Below, one piece after another: positions 54,395 through 64,000 of a stretch of 64,000 nucleotides of DNA. This stretch comes from Meghimatium bilineatum. Its lineage: Eukaryota > Mollusca > Gastropoda > Stylommatophora > Philomycidae. The notes beneath the pieces are model-generated. The model did no database searches. It had not been told where the DNA came from and saw only the letters and a program-made list of their open reading frames with translations. Both the position numbers and the translations under genes were made by a program. Within the stretch, counting starts at the first letter, position 1. Each line of letters opens with the position of its first letter. The stretch covers positions 27,291,983 through 27,355,982 of the forward strand of contig CM067298.1 in assembly GCA_034231615.1 (NCBI GenBank), read 5' to 3'.

Positions 54395-54530
54395 GTTAAG
54401 ATCTCATCATCATTAAGTGTCGTCTCAGCAACGAAGGTTGGCTGCAACAGATTTCCAACTTCACCTGTCTCTTGTCTTGGTGGTGAACTCTGCTAGACTG
54501 TAACCTGTCTATCTCATAATGATCTGAACG
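54395..54530 (-). mobile_element. LINE family E 3' end, inverted
   Basis: The minus strand has TTACAGTCTAGCAGAGTTCA then CCACCAAGACAAGAGACAGG, GCAACCAACCTTCG-like text, and GATGATGAG at the end, as at 42770-42890 and 46680-46800. Confidence 0.85.
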
Positions 54531-54712
54531 TATTTAATGCACTCTGTAAAAACGAACCTTAACCTATCGGAATAGAGAATCAATGTACAAGCCACTGCTA
54601 TATGAAACATAGGTACACATGTATTTAATATGCTACATCAGTTCTGACATGATTAATTGTGGTTCTTGTGGTGAAAAGAATAGTGTAGTTCATTGACTAT
54701 TAAGTAGGTCCG

Positions 54713-54960
54713 ACTCTGTGGCGGAGTGATATAGATGGCGTCTGTGACAAGTCCGTCGATAATATGTAGACCTACTCACTGCAGCAAAACTGAAATTCAT
54801 CAGGCAAAATTTGGAACAAGGTACTGAAGTGTTGCTAATCATTGGAAGCACACATATTCACATTATAAATACATAATAACATGTATGTAACAAGAATACA
54901 TTCGTAACAGAATTCGACGAGTAAGAACGACATTATTAACGTTCATGTGCCCGTGGCAGA
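54713..54960 (+). repeat. SINE family B head joined to Penelope 3'-end-like sequence
   Basis: GACTCTGTGGCGGAGTGATA then TAGATGGCGTCTGTGAC is a SINE B head. From 54778, CACTGCAGCAAAACTGAAAT and AACAAGGTACTGAAG match the stretch at 39835-39905 beside the Penelope copy. Confidence 0.55.
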
Positions 54961-54989
54961 GCTAAATATGGTTCACATTTAGGGAATGT

Positions 54990-55245
54990 GTATTTGATGA
55001 AGGCATCTGTGACGGTCAAGGTATAGGGTTAGAATACCACTGCATGAAATTGTAAATTTTGACCAGTAATAAAACAACGACAAACTACTGACGTATTTAT
55101 ATTGCCTAGAAAATCACTGCATCCAAACATTTTGGCCAGTCATAAAACAACGACAAACTACTGACGTATTTATATTGCACAGAAAATCACTGCATCCAAA
55201 CAATTGCAGGGTTGCTGGCTTTCTAATAAGATGTGCTACCAATCA
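54990..55245 (+). repeat. SINE family B with internally duplicated 3' segment
   Basis: A segment with ACAACGACAAACTACTGACG and ATTTATATTGC..AGAAAATC occurs twice (55072-55130, 55142-55202) before GCAGGGTTGCTGGC. Confidence 0.7.
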
Positions 55246-55489
55246 AGTAAGTCAATCTAATGAATGGCAGACAACTCTTTATGTAGATTTTGGGAAAAAT
55301 ACTTTCCATATTGTAGATCAGCGTTTCTCAAAATTCTTTTCTAAAAAAACATCAATCTATCGTATATATTTTTATAGTTCAACCAAACCCCCCCCCCCAA
55401 TCAGAGCCGTAGCTACGTCTTCGGTAGGGTGGGAGGCTAACGTTTGCAATACAAAGTTAAATGTAGATTAAAACAAGTTAATACAGAAA

Positions 55490-55715
55490 ACAAAATAAAT
55501 AAATGGCCTGATGATTGAAGAGGTAGACAATTTTACCTATTTGAGAATCAGCCTTGATAAACAGGAAGTAACAGATCAGGGTGTTGATACACAACTAACA
55601 GGTCCAGGTTTTCTATCAATACTCTCAGCCCATTATGATATTCTTCAGAACTGTTCCCGAAAAACACTGTTTGGTTAATACAAATATGAAGTCTGCATTG
55701 CTTTCTGATCAGGCT
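55490..55715 (+). mobile_element. LINE thumb remnant
   Basis: NGLMIEEVDNFTYLRISLDK then QEVTDQGVDTQL, matching NG..VEEV..FTYLGS..D blocks of LINE RTs. Confidence 0.7.
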
Positions 55716-55835
55716 CTGTGGCGATATTTGTACAGAGTGTATCCTGGACGGACAAAGTAACGGGTTCGGATCTCACCACATGCAATTGTGCATCCGAACC
55801 GTTCTGAAAGCAATGAGTGCCTCGCTCGGAGTCCT
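55709..55835 (+). repeat. SINE family B head
   Basis: AGGCTCTGTGGCGATATTTG, ACGGGTTCGGATCTCACCAC, GCAATTGTGCATCCGAACCG. Confidence 0.7.
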
Positions 55836-56089
55836 TATAATGGACTCAAAGATTGTAGTAAGTCCTCGCTTGATCGGCAAGGACGGGGAGCAAATTGTTA
55901 GTTTCACCCTGACGCCATATATAATAGAAATCTCATTGGAACAAATGTTTCCCCTTTCTTTAATATCGATTTTGCTTGCGCTATTCTGTTCTTTTTTAAT
56001 TTCAAGGGAGCACTGACCATCTGATGCTAAATCTTTTGACATCACCAAGGTATCACCGAGATACTTTGCTGTATTAAATTAATTTTAAA

Positions 56090-56600
56090 CTATAATTGGA
56101 TAAAAGTACTTTAAATTACTTGAGACAACTACTAACATCCACACAAATGACGTACAAAATAAAAGTAAGACTTTCAAATTTCTATATCATCTCTACTTTA
56201 ATGTATCGCTCAGAATCAAGGATAATGAACAAACATCTAGAATACAGAATTGATACGTTTGAAATGTGGACATATAAAAGAGTAAGAACTTCATGGAAAG
56301 ATAAGAAAGCAAACATGGAGGTTCTAAAAACAATACGTATGATAAAATTGACCTCTAGGAAATTTTAAAAAAACATACACTATTGTGGACATAAAAGACA
56401 TCACTTGAAGATAACTTTGAGCGCGGATAAACAAAGGGTAGACAGAGACAAAACTGAGAGGGAAACATCATGAGATGGGCATATCATAATGCACATCTGA
56501 GGCAAAAGACAGAGGATATTGGAGGTCAATTATAGACAATCTTCCATGGAAGAAGTTTGATGATGGAGCTACAGATAAGTATACGTCTCCACTGTCCTTG
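56090..56600 (+). mobile_element. LINE C-terminal remnant
   Basis: STLNYLRQLLTSTQMTYKIK then VRLSNFYIISTLMYRSES, IDTFEMWTYKRVRTSWKDKK; open 90 codons (56096-56368). The end resembles the family E tail. Confidence 0.78.
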
Positions 56601-56969
56601 TTGCGTGCACCCGCCTAAAACATTGTTAACATTTTGCTTAATAGCCCTCACTAGTAAAATAATCAAATACATTTTGTTATATATCTTTCATATATCTGTT
56701 AGTTTGTACATTTTATGAATGTTTCTTAGTCTATCTTGTCCCTAAATATCTTGAATATTTGTATTGCGTATCCACTGTTTTGGGTTTCATTAATTTTTAA
56801 ATTATGTTCGTCCGTCGTAATCGACGATGACCAGAACTCGTCGATTTCGACGGACGAACATTATTTATAGATTAATCAAACCTCTAAATACAATGATGGT
56901 GTCTTAAGTAATAACATACGTATCTACTATGTTTGATGCATTAAAGATCGATAATATGTACTCACTCGT

Positions 56970-57095
56970 AAACTGAAAACTAACAGACAAGGCTAGGAAC
57001 AGGATAATGTAGTTTCGCTAATCACCGCAAACACACATAATAACACATCTTTGTTTCCAGTGATTAGCAAAACTTCATTAACTTAATCCTAGCCT
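56970..57095. repeat. Small inverted pair of Penelope 3'-end-like sequence
   Basis: AGGCTAGGAACAGGATAATG then GTAGTTTCGCTAATCACCGC is mirrored by GTGATTAGCAAAACTTCATT then AATCCTAGCC, with CACACATAATAACACA between. Confidence 0.6.
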
Positions 57096-57589
57096 TACCT
57101 GTTGATGTGTTAAATACCTGTGTTGGTTTTGTTAGAAACAGCTCAAGAGCTGTGCACTTTAAACAAGCGAGAATTTCTACCTTACAAGGAAGGTTTGTAG
57201 CGATCTTTATGTTATTACTTGAAAACACTGTATGTGAATCTCAAGAATGCATTTCTATCATTTCATTTTGTGCTATTGAAAATGGAATGTTATAAGCTCT
57301 TACATACTAATTATTCACGTATTGACAATCCATAGATTCGAGTTTAATAATCATTATTATACAACTGACATACTCTTTCTAGAACGTAGTTTTCTTAATG
57401 GATACTGTACAAATCTCGAATCTCTGTGAGCCAAACCCGCTGCAGCCAGACATTTAAAAACCCTCGAAAATCTTTTGTCAAACTTCGTCTTGGTCTCTCT
57501 TTCATCAACTACCAATCACCATGTCTTTCGATACAAGTTTATCTATACTTCTATGAATCTAATTGTTTTCTTTTTTCGGGGGATGGGGA

Positions 57590-57725
57590 GTGGGGCTCAT
57601 TCTCAAATTCTCACCGGATCTCTCTTATAACAAGACAGTGGTTCCAAGAGATTTCAAGTATGATGTAGTTCAGAGAACGAAAATTCTTTGTTCATTGGGC
57701 CTATGGCCCGACACATCCGACTTTA
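57590..57725 (-). repeat. SINE family A (long variant)
   Basis: Minus strand: GTCGGATGTGTCGGGCCATA, TCTCTGAACTACATCATACT, AAGAGAGATCCGGTGAGAAT then TTGAGAATGAG. Confidence 0.7.
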
Positions 57726-58310
57726 TATTTACTATTTAGTTAGTAAATAATACATTCAGTTTTTTAGCACTACCACTGAAATGGACGTCTGTAATCATAT
57801 CGCTAGTATAGTAAGTCAGCAGTAGGAGAGAAATATTTATCGTACTTATAAGTTATGCTATTTCTCGTAATTACAAGTTAAGCGATTTCTCGTACTTACA
57901 AGTTAGGCATCTAACTCAAAACTAACAACGGTCACGTATGCTTGACCATTTTTGTGCTTCTTGCATCGTTATCGACATAGTCACAAACGCCCATATCTAT
58001 AGCTATTTATATAGCCATAAAGCTAATTTTCTTGCCATGATATAATTTAGCAGACAACCCTCTTCAACATTTAAGGCTCTTAACACTTCCGGATTATTTT
58101 TTCCCTTCTCCATTGTATACTATTGTCATTCTGTAGCAGATTGTTTCGAACGAAACACATTATATTTGCTATTATATTATTAAGTGCCCATGGTCACACC
58201 CACAATTTTGCTCTGATCAGATACATTCATCTTTACTGGTAGAGTTTTGCCAAATTAATAGCCGCTGTCATTCTGCAATTAAGACCAACCAAACGGCAGC
58301 TTCATCTTCA

Positions 58311-58501
58311 TTGTAGATGATATGATTTATAGAGTGGGTTTCTTCTCTTGTAGATGATATGATATATAGAGTGGGTTTCTTCTCTTGTAGATGATATGAT
58401 ATATAGAGTGGGTTTCTTCTCTTGTAGATGATATGATTTATAGAGTGGGTTTCTTCTCTTGTAGATGATATGATTTATAGAGTGGGTTTCTTCTCTTGTA
58501 G
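58311..58501. repeat. 37-bp minisatellite, 5 units
   Basis: TTGTAGATGATATGATTTAT then AGAGTGGGTTTCTTCTC. Confidence 0.93.
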
Positions 58502-58724
58502 AAGCCTCGCAGCGATTCATATTTACATGTACAATGTCACCTTTTTGAGAAAGATACATCTCAAACGTTGATCACCGCTAAGAGTTGGAGTCGTCTGGGC
58601 ATTCTTCGTCATCTGCGCGTGCATTCAGTCTCATACTGCTGTGCAAGATGTAATCCAAACAACTGAGTGCATTGTATCATGGATTACAGCTTGGGTTAGA
58701 TACCTGGGTCATTCGATCTGATAC

Positions 58725-58840
58725 GTCCGACTTTAGCAAGTCTTAGTCATTTCGGTGGGACAGCCAACTCCATCCCCAAACCTCCTCAGTAGCTTCTTAC
58801 TACATGCATAGAAATGCACAGTGTTACGATTCTTTGCTGG
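58725..58840 (-). repeat. SINE family A 5'/middle part
   Basis: Minus strand: GCAAAGAATCGTAACACTGT, GTAGTAAGAAGCTACTGAGG, GGTTTGGGGATGGAGTTGGC then TGTCCC and AAGTCGGACGTAT. Confidence 0.7.
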
Positions 58841-59159
58841 TGAAGTATTTCGAATCCTTTCAGCGTAATGGGCGATCTTCTGGGTATAGCATAAAGCTCT
58901 ATAAAAACCTCCGTCAAAAGGATATAATTGTGTACAAGAGCTGTATTGCTCATAATTTCTGGTGATATCAACAAATAAGAAACCCTTTAATGACTCGGTG
59001 TATATTTGGAATAGTATATTTGGTTGTGTAATATTATTGTGTAATCAATATGTTTCTACAACGTTAAGAATAAAACGATGGACCCATTTTTTTGTTTGTG
59101 TAGCTATTTTAACAATGTACTATCGTTGTCGTATTTGAAGTCAGTCATCGCATGCGTTT

Positions 59160-59255
59160 TCCCATGGCAAGAAAGGGAAGCAAAGAATAGCAGCATTGTT
59201 TACCTTCCATGCATGACGTAAGATATAACTAATGAAGTTTTGCGGGAGAATTGGC
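59160..59255 (+). repeat. 5' half of a SINE-A copy split by tandem arrays
   Basis: GGGAAGCAAAGAATAGCAGC, ATTGTTTACCTTCCATGCAT, GACGTAAGATATAACTAATG, then GGGAGAATTGGCTATCC, which aligns with the SINE's GGGATGGAGTTGGCTGTCC. Confidence 0.82.
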
Positions 59256-60656
59256 TATCCTATAACATACATGTTCAAAATTGGCTATCCTATTACATAC
59301 ATGTTCAAAGTTGGCTATCCTATTACATACATGATCAAAGTTGGCTGTCCTATTACATACATGTTCAAAGTTGGCTATCCTATTACATACATGTTCAAAG
59401 TTGGCTATCCTATTACATATATGTTCAAAGTTGGCTATCCTATTTAATTTATGTTCAAAGTTGGCTGTCCTATTACATACATGTTCAAAGTTGGCTATCC
59501 TATTACATATATGTTCAAAGTTGGCTATCCTATTACATACATGTTCAAAGTTGGCTATCCTATTACATATATGTTCAAAGTTGGCTATCCTATTACATAC
59601 ATGTTCAAAGTTGGCTATCCTATTACATACATGTTCAAAGTTGGCTATCCTATTACATACATGTTCAAAGTTGGCTATCCTATTACATACATGTTCAAAG
59701 TTGGCTGTCCTATTACATACATGTTCAAAGTTGGCTATCCTATTACATACATGTTCAAAGTTGGCTATCCTATTACATACATGTTCAAAGTTGGCTATCC
59801 TATAACATACATGTTCAAAGTTGGCTATCCTATTACATACATGTTCAAAGTTGGCTATCTTATTACATACATGTTCAAAGTTGGCTGTCCTATTTAATTT
59901 ATGTTCAAAGTTGGCTATCCTATTACATACATGTTCAAAGTTGGCTATCCTATTACATACATGTTCAAAGTTGGCTATCCTATTACATACATGTTCAAAG
60001 TTGGCTATCCTATTACATACATGTTCAAAGTTGGCTATCCTATTTAATTTATGTTCAAAGTTGGCTGTCCTATTACATATATGTTCAAAGTTGGCTATCC
60101 TATTACATATATGTTCAAAGTTGGCTATCCTATTTAATTTATGTTCAAAGTTGGCTGTCCTATTACATACATGTTCAAAGTTGGCTATCCTATTTAATTT
60201 ATGTTCAAAGTTGGCTGTCCTATTACATACATGTTCAAAGTTGGCTATCCTGTTTAATGTATGTTCAAAGTTGGCTGTCCTATTACATACATGTTCAAAG
60301 TTGGCTGTCCAATTCCATTTATGTTCAAAGTTGGCTGTCCTATTACGTACATGTTTAAAGTTGGCTGTCCAATTCCATTTATGTTCAAAGTTGGCTGTCT
60401 TATTCATACATGTTCAAAGTTGGCTGTCTTATTCATACATGTTCAAAGTTGGCTGTCTTATTCATTTATGTTCAAAGTTGGCTGTCCAATTCCATTTATG
60501 TTCAAAGTTGGCTGTCTTATTCATATATGTTCAAAGTTGGCTGTCACATAACATATATGTTCAAAGTTGGCTGTCACATAACATATATGTTCAAAGTTGG
60601 CTGTCCAATTACGTACATGTTCAAAGTTGGCTGCCCTATAACATATATGTTCAAAG
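59251..60656. repeat. 30-bp satellite array, about 47 units
   Basis: Unit TTGGCTATCCTATTACATAC then ATGTTCAAAG in exact 30-bp register to about 60400, then 28-30-bp variants. Variants with TATTTAATTT recur in dimers. Because 30 is a multiple of 3, both strands are open for hundreds of codons; this is not evidence of a protein. Confidence 0.97.
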
Positions 60657-60659
60657 TGA

Positions 60660-61220
60660 CACAGAAGTCATACTGGGTCATAGTGAGTGATAACAAAGTA
60701 CAAGAGTACAGTGGGTGATAACACAGTTCAGAAAGATATTGGGTGATAACACAGTTCAGGAACATAGTGGGTGATAACACAGTTCAGGAACATAGTGAGT
60801 GATAACACAGTTCAGAAAGATATTGGGTGATAACACAGTTCAGGAACATAGTGGGTGATAACACAGTTCAGGAACATAGTGGGTGATAACACAGTTCAGG
60901 AACATAGTGAGTGATAACACAGTTCAGAAACATAGTGGGTGATAACACAGTTCAGAAAGATATTGGGTGATAACAAAGTCCATGAACACATTGAATGATA
61001 ACACAGTGGGTGATAACAAATTACAAGAATACAGTGGGTGATAAAAAAAGTTCATAAACACACAGTGGTTGATAACACAGTTCAGAAACACAGTGGATAA
61101 TATCATAGTTTAGAAAACAGTGGGTGACAACACAGCTCAGAAGCACAGTGGATGATAACACAGTTCAGGAACACACAGTGGGTGATAACAAAGTCCAAGA
61201 ATGAAGTGGGTGATAAATTG
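60660..61220. repeat. ~28-bp satellite array, about 20 units
   Basis: Units GTGGGTGATAACACAGTTCA then GGAACATA, degenerating toward the right end. It follows the 30-bp array directly. Confidence 0.93.
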
Positions 61221-61307
61221 TCACAGTTTAGAGCTAAAGCACAAGCGTTCTTTGCGACAAATAGGAAGACTGTCACTTGTTAGCGAAGCCAACATGAAAA
61301 CAAAATA

Positions 61308-61390
61308 ATCGGATGTGCTAGGCTGAAAAGCACACGTATGGCAGCTCTGCTGTAAAATTGTCAGTGCAACGTATCTGAGTCTCTGCTGTC
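61308..61390 (+). repeat. 3' half of the split SINE-A copy
   Basis: ATCGGATGTGCTAGGCTGAA then AAGCACACGTATGGCAGCTC aligns with GTCGGATGTGTCAGGCCGAA then AGGCGCAGATATCGCAGCAA of the intact copy. Same orientation as 59160-59255. Confidence 0.8.
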
Positions 61391-61399
61391 AAAGCACAC

Positions 61400-63040
61400 G
61401 ACTATATTATTGTAGAGAGAAAGTATTACAAAAAATAGGAGCAGGATAGTTTTTGATAGGAAAGAAAGGCACAATTATACATCAAAGAGAAAATAGTTGG
61501 TATTTCCTGGAAAAAAAAAACAAACTAAGAAAACAAGCATACAGGACGAACATTGACAGCAATTTCACTGTACAAATTATTTGATGACCTTCTATAGACA
61601 AGTAACGTTTTTTCTTCAAAATTGTACATATGAAGATTGATTAAAGCGTGTCTTATTCTGAATTTAGAGATCAACAGAATATTCTTTGGCTGTTTCTTTT
61701 TCTGTGCAATATTGAAGTTCAGTATGTTAAAATTGTTTTATGAACTGTCTTCGGCGATAATTGAACTGGTACATCATTGGCTGTCCGCGACGCACTCTGT
61801 ACCTCAGCGCCACAAAACCGGAGATCTCAAATGTCGGAGGTTGTGGTTCACCAAATTACATTTTTTGATGGTAGAAAGCTATGATATAACTAAATTACAT
61901 ATTTTTGTTGGTAGAAAGCTATGATGTAACTAAATTACATATTTTTGTTGGTAGAAAGCTATGATGTAACTAAATTACATATTTGTGATAGTAGAAAGCT
62001 ATGATCTAAATAAATTGGACAAATGTCCACGATTGAAGAAGCGTACCTCACCATAAAAGGTACATTTTCTAAACGGACATCTAACATCCTCGGTGAAAGG
62101 CAGCTGACTAGAAAATAAATGGTATTATTTATTTTCACTCACTAGACATATATTAATGTAACTATATAGACATGTACTCACTTGTTGTGCAAAGTAAAAC
62201 CTGCTCACGCTTGACTAACTATTTTGTCATGCAAATTCAGTATCAACATGACAACATTTTACAACATCTGTAACCATATCTCTACACCGTATGTATACAT
62301 TCTGCAAGAATAGCCTACGACACAACACATGCTCCTCTAACATTTGCTATACATTAATTTTATGCTTTTCTCATACATTATTTGACAAGAATATATATCT
62401 GAAAAAAAACCTATAATTCACCTGTCAGAGCTTCAATGTGAATTAGTTACAGTTTTTATGTATTCTTTTTTTTTAAATTTTATAAGGATCAGCATTAAAA
62501 AAAAATAATTGGGGTTACGGTTTAATATGTCATGAGTGTATCTGTCTTCTAAGTATTGTTCACCTTTCTTAACAATAAAAAAACATATGAATGCAGCGGG
62601 GCGGTTCATTCAGAGAGATCTTGTCCTAAAATGCGATGCAGATTGGAAATACCATAAGCAATAACAAATATGATAATGCATTGTCACTGCTTATAACTAA
62701 TACATAGCAAGAATATTGTCAATTAGAAATAACAAGAAACAAAAGAATAATGACTATTACCACGTTACGGTCCAATAATAAATTATCATATTGTTTATCA
62801 CTTCTTAATTTTGTTCCTGCGGCATGTTCCACTTTGTCTGACATCCTCTGACAGTTTGGTAATTTATATTGAAAACATCGGTTGCGTCAGCATAAGCAAA
62901 AACAGAGATATAAGTATTCACACAGGCGATAGTTCATTTTTGAGAACTATCTGGTGTTTTGAAGGCTGGTGCAAATTATATCTCCCATTATTTCGATCAT
63001 CATCACTGCGATTTAAGTGGTATATTGACAGTAAACGTGT
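61400..63040. other. Intergenic; only a ~40-bp tandem repeat recognised (61855-62010)
   Basis: The repeat is TAGAAAGCTATGATGTAACT then AAATTACATATTTTTGTTGG x 4. The rest is AT-rich with no supported feature. Confidence 0.6.
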
Positions 63041-63044
63041 TGGT

Positions 63045-63175
63045 TTGTAATAGATGTTGTAGTTGTTGTAATAGATGTTGTAGTTGTTGTAATAGATGTT
63101 GTAGTTGTTGTAATAGATGTTGTAGTTGTTGTAACAGATGTTGTAGTTGTTGTAATAGATGTTGTAGTTGTAACC
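63045..63175. repeat. 21-bp minisatellite, 6 units
   Basis: AATAGATGTTGTAGTTGTTGT repeated with one base change; no gene context. Confidence 0.95.
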
Positions 63176-63269
63176 AGATAGTGAGCATCTGTGGTGTATT
63201 AAACACTTACATACTATTATGTTTAAATAATAGTGCATTTTTATACACAAATAAAGCCATGCTATCCAC

Positions 63270-64000
63270 AAGGTTAGAAGAGAGGAACAACACGGGTAGA
63301 AGAGAGGAACAATACGGTTAGAAGAGAGGAACAATACGGTTAGAAGAGAGGAACAACAAGGTTAGAAGAGAGGAACAATACGGTTAGAAGAGAGGAACAA
63401 TACGGTTAGAAGAGAGGAACAACAAGGTTAGAAGAGAGGAACAACAAGGTTAGAAGAGAGGAACAACAAGGTTAGAAGAGAGGAACAACAAGGTTAGAAG
63501 AGAGGAACAATACGGGTAGAAGAGAGGAACAATACGGGTAGAAGAGAGGAACAATACGGGTAGAAGAGAGGAACAACAAGGATAGAAGAGAGGAACAATA
63601 CGGGTAGAAGAGAGGAACAATATGGTTAGAAGAGAGGAACAATACGGGTAGAAGAGAGGAACAATATGGTTAGAAGAGAGGAACAACAAGGTTAGAAGAG
63701 AGGAACAATACGGGTAGAAGAGAGGAACAATATGGTTAGAAGAGAGGAACAACAAGGTTAGAAGAGAGGAACAATACGGTTAGAAGAGAGGAACAATACG
63801 GTTAGAAGAGAGGAACAATACGGTTAGAAGAGAGGAACAATACGGTTAGAAGAGAGGAACAATACGGTTAGAAGAGAGGAACAATACGGTTAGAAGAGAG
63901 GAACAATACGGTTAGAAGAGAGGAACAATACGGTTAGAAGAGAGGAACAACAAGGTTAGAAGAGAGGAACAATACGGGTAGAAGGGAGGAACAATACGGT
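63270..64000. repeat. 22-bp satellite array running off the right edge
   Basis: ACGGTTAGAAGAGAGGAACA then AT, about 33 units visible, with three interleaved variants (AATACGGTTAG, AACAAGGTTAG, AATACGGGTAG). Confidence 0.97.

Noticed and set aside
59229-60690. Very long open frames on both strands (up to 392 codons) with decapeptide repeats
   Set aside because: They follow from a 30-bp satellite whose period is a multiple of three; they exist on both strands and in several frames at once, with no flanking gene signals.
63270-64000. Repeats that might suggest a CRISPR array, also at 59251-61220
   Set aside because: The units are contiguous without unique spacers, in a eukaryotic context; they are satellites.

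Overview
The window reads as AT-rich animal nuclear DNA. Coding sequence is split into short exons with GT/AG introns, and the rest is packed with decayed LINEs, Penelope-like elements, tRNA-headed SINEs and tandem arrays. There are no prokaryotic gene clusters. The repeat mix (RTE/CR1-type LINE fragments, Penelope GIY-YIG endonucleases, several SINE families) suggests a marine invertebrate, most likely a lophotrochozoan such as a mollusc. The species cannot be named from the sequence alone.

Two host genes can be assembled by hand, both on the minus strand. The first is the 5' part of a REEP5/6-type (TB2/DP1/HVA22) ER-shaping gene. Its exons are 10342-10477, 4611-4704 and 1994-2132, and it continues past the left edge. 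The second is a complete 11-exon SLC22-type (organic cation/anion transporter, major facilitator) gene from 49622 to 19667. Its exons join in phase to give 690 residues plus a stop. Its cytoplasmic TM6-TM7 loop carries an unusual 13 x 7-residue Asn/Asp/Gly-rich coding minisatellite.

Layout: 1-10477 is REEP with large introns, including a ~0.8-kb tandem duplication in intron 1. 10478-19666 is intergenic and filled with LINE, Penelope and SINE debris. 19667-49622 is SLC22, whose introns hold at least a dozen LINE fragments, an inverted pair of Penelope elements, fold-back elements and many minisatellites, several of them touching exons. 49623-64000 has no recognisable host gene. It holds more LINE and RNase H debris, SINEs and, from 59.2 kb, large tandem arrays. 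A 30-bp and a ~28-bp array lie inside one split SINE copy, and a 22-bp array runs off the right edge.

The two genes share a strand, but nothing shows that they are functionally linked. The most notable observations are the satellite born inside a SINE, the tandem copies of the exon 3 splice donor of the SLC22 gene, the coding minisatellite, and the hammerhead-like motif found 3' of two separate Penelope copies.
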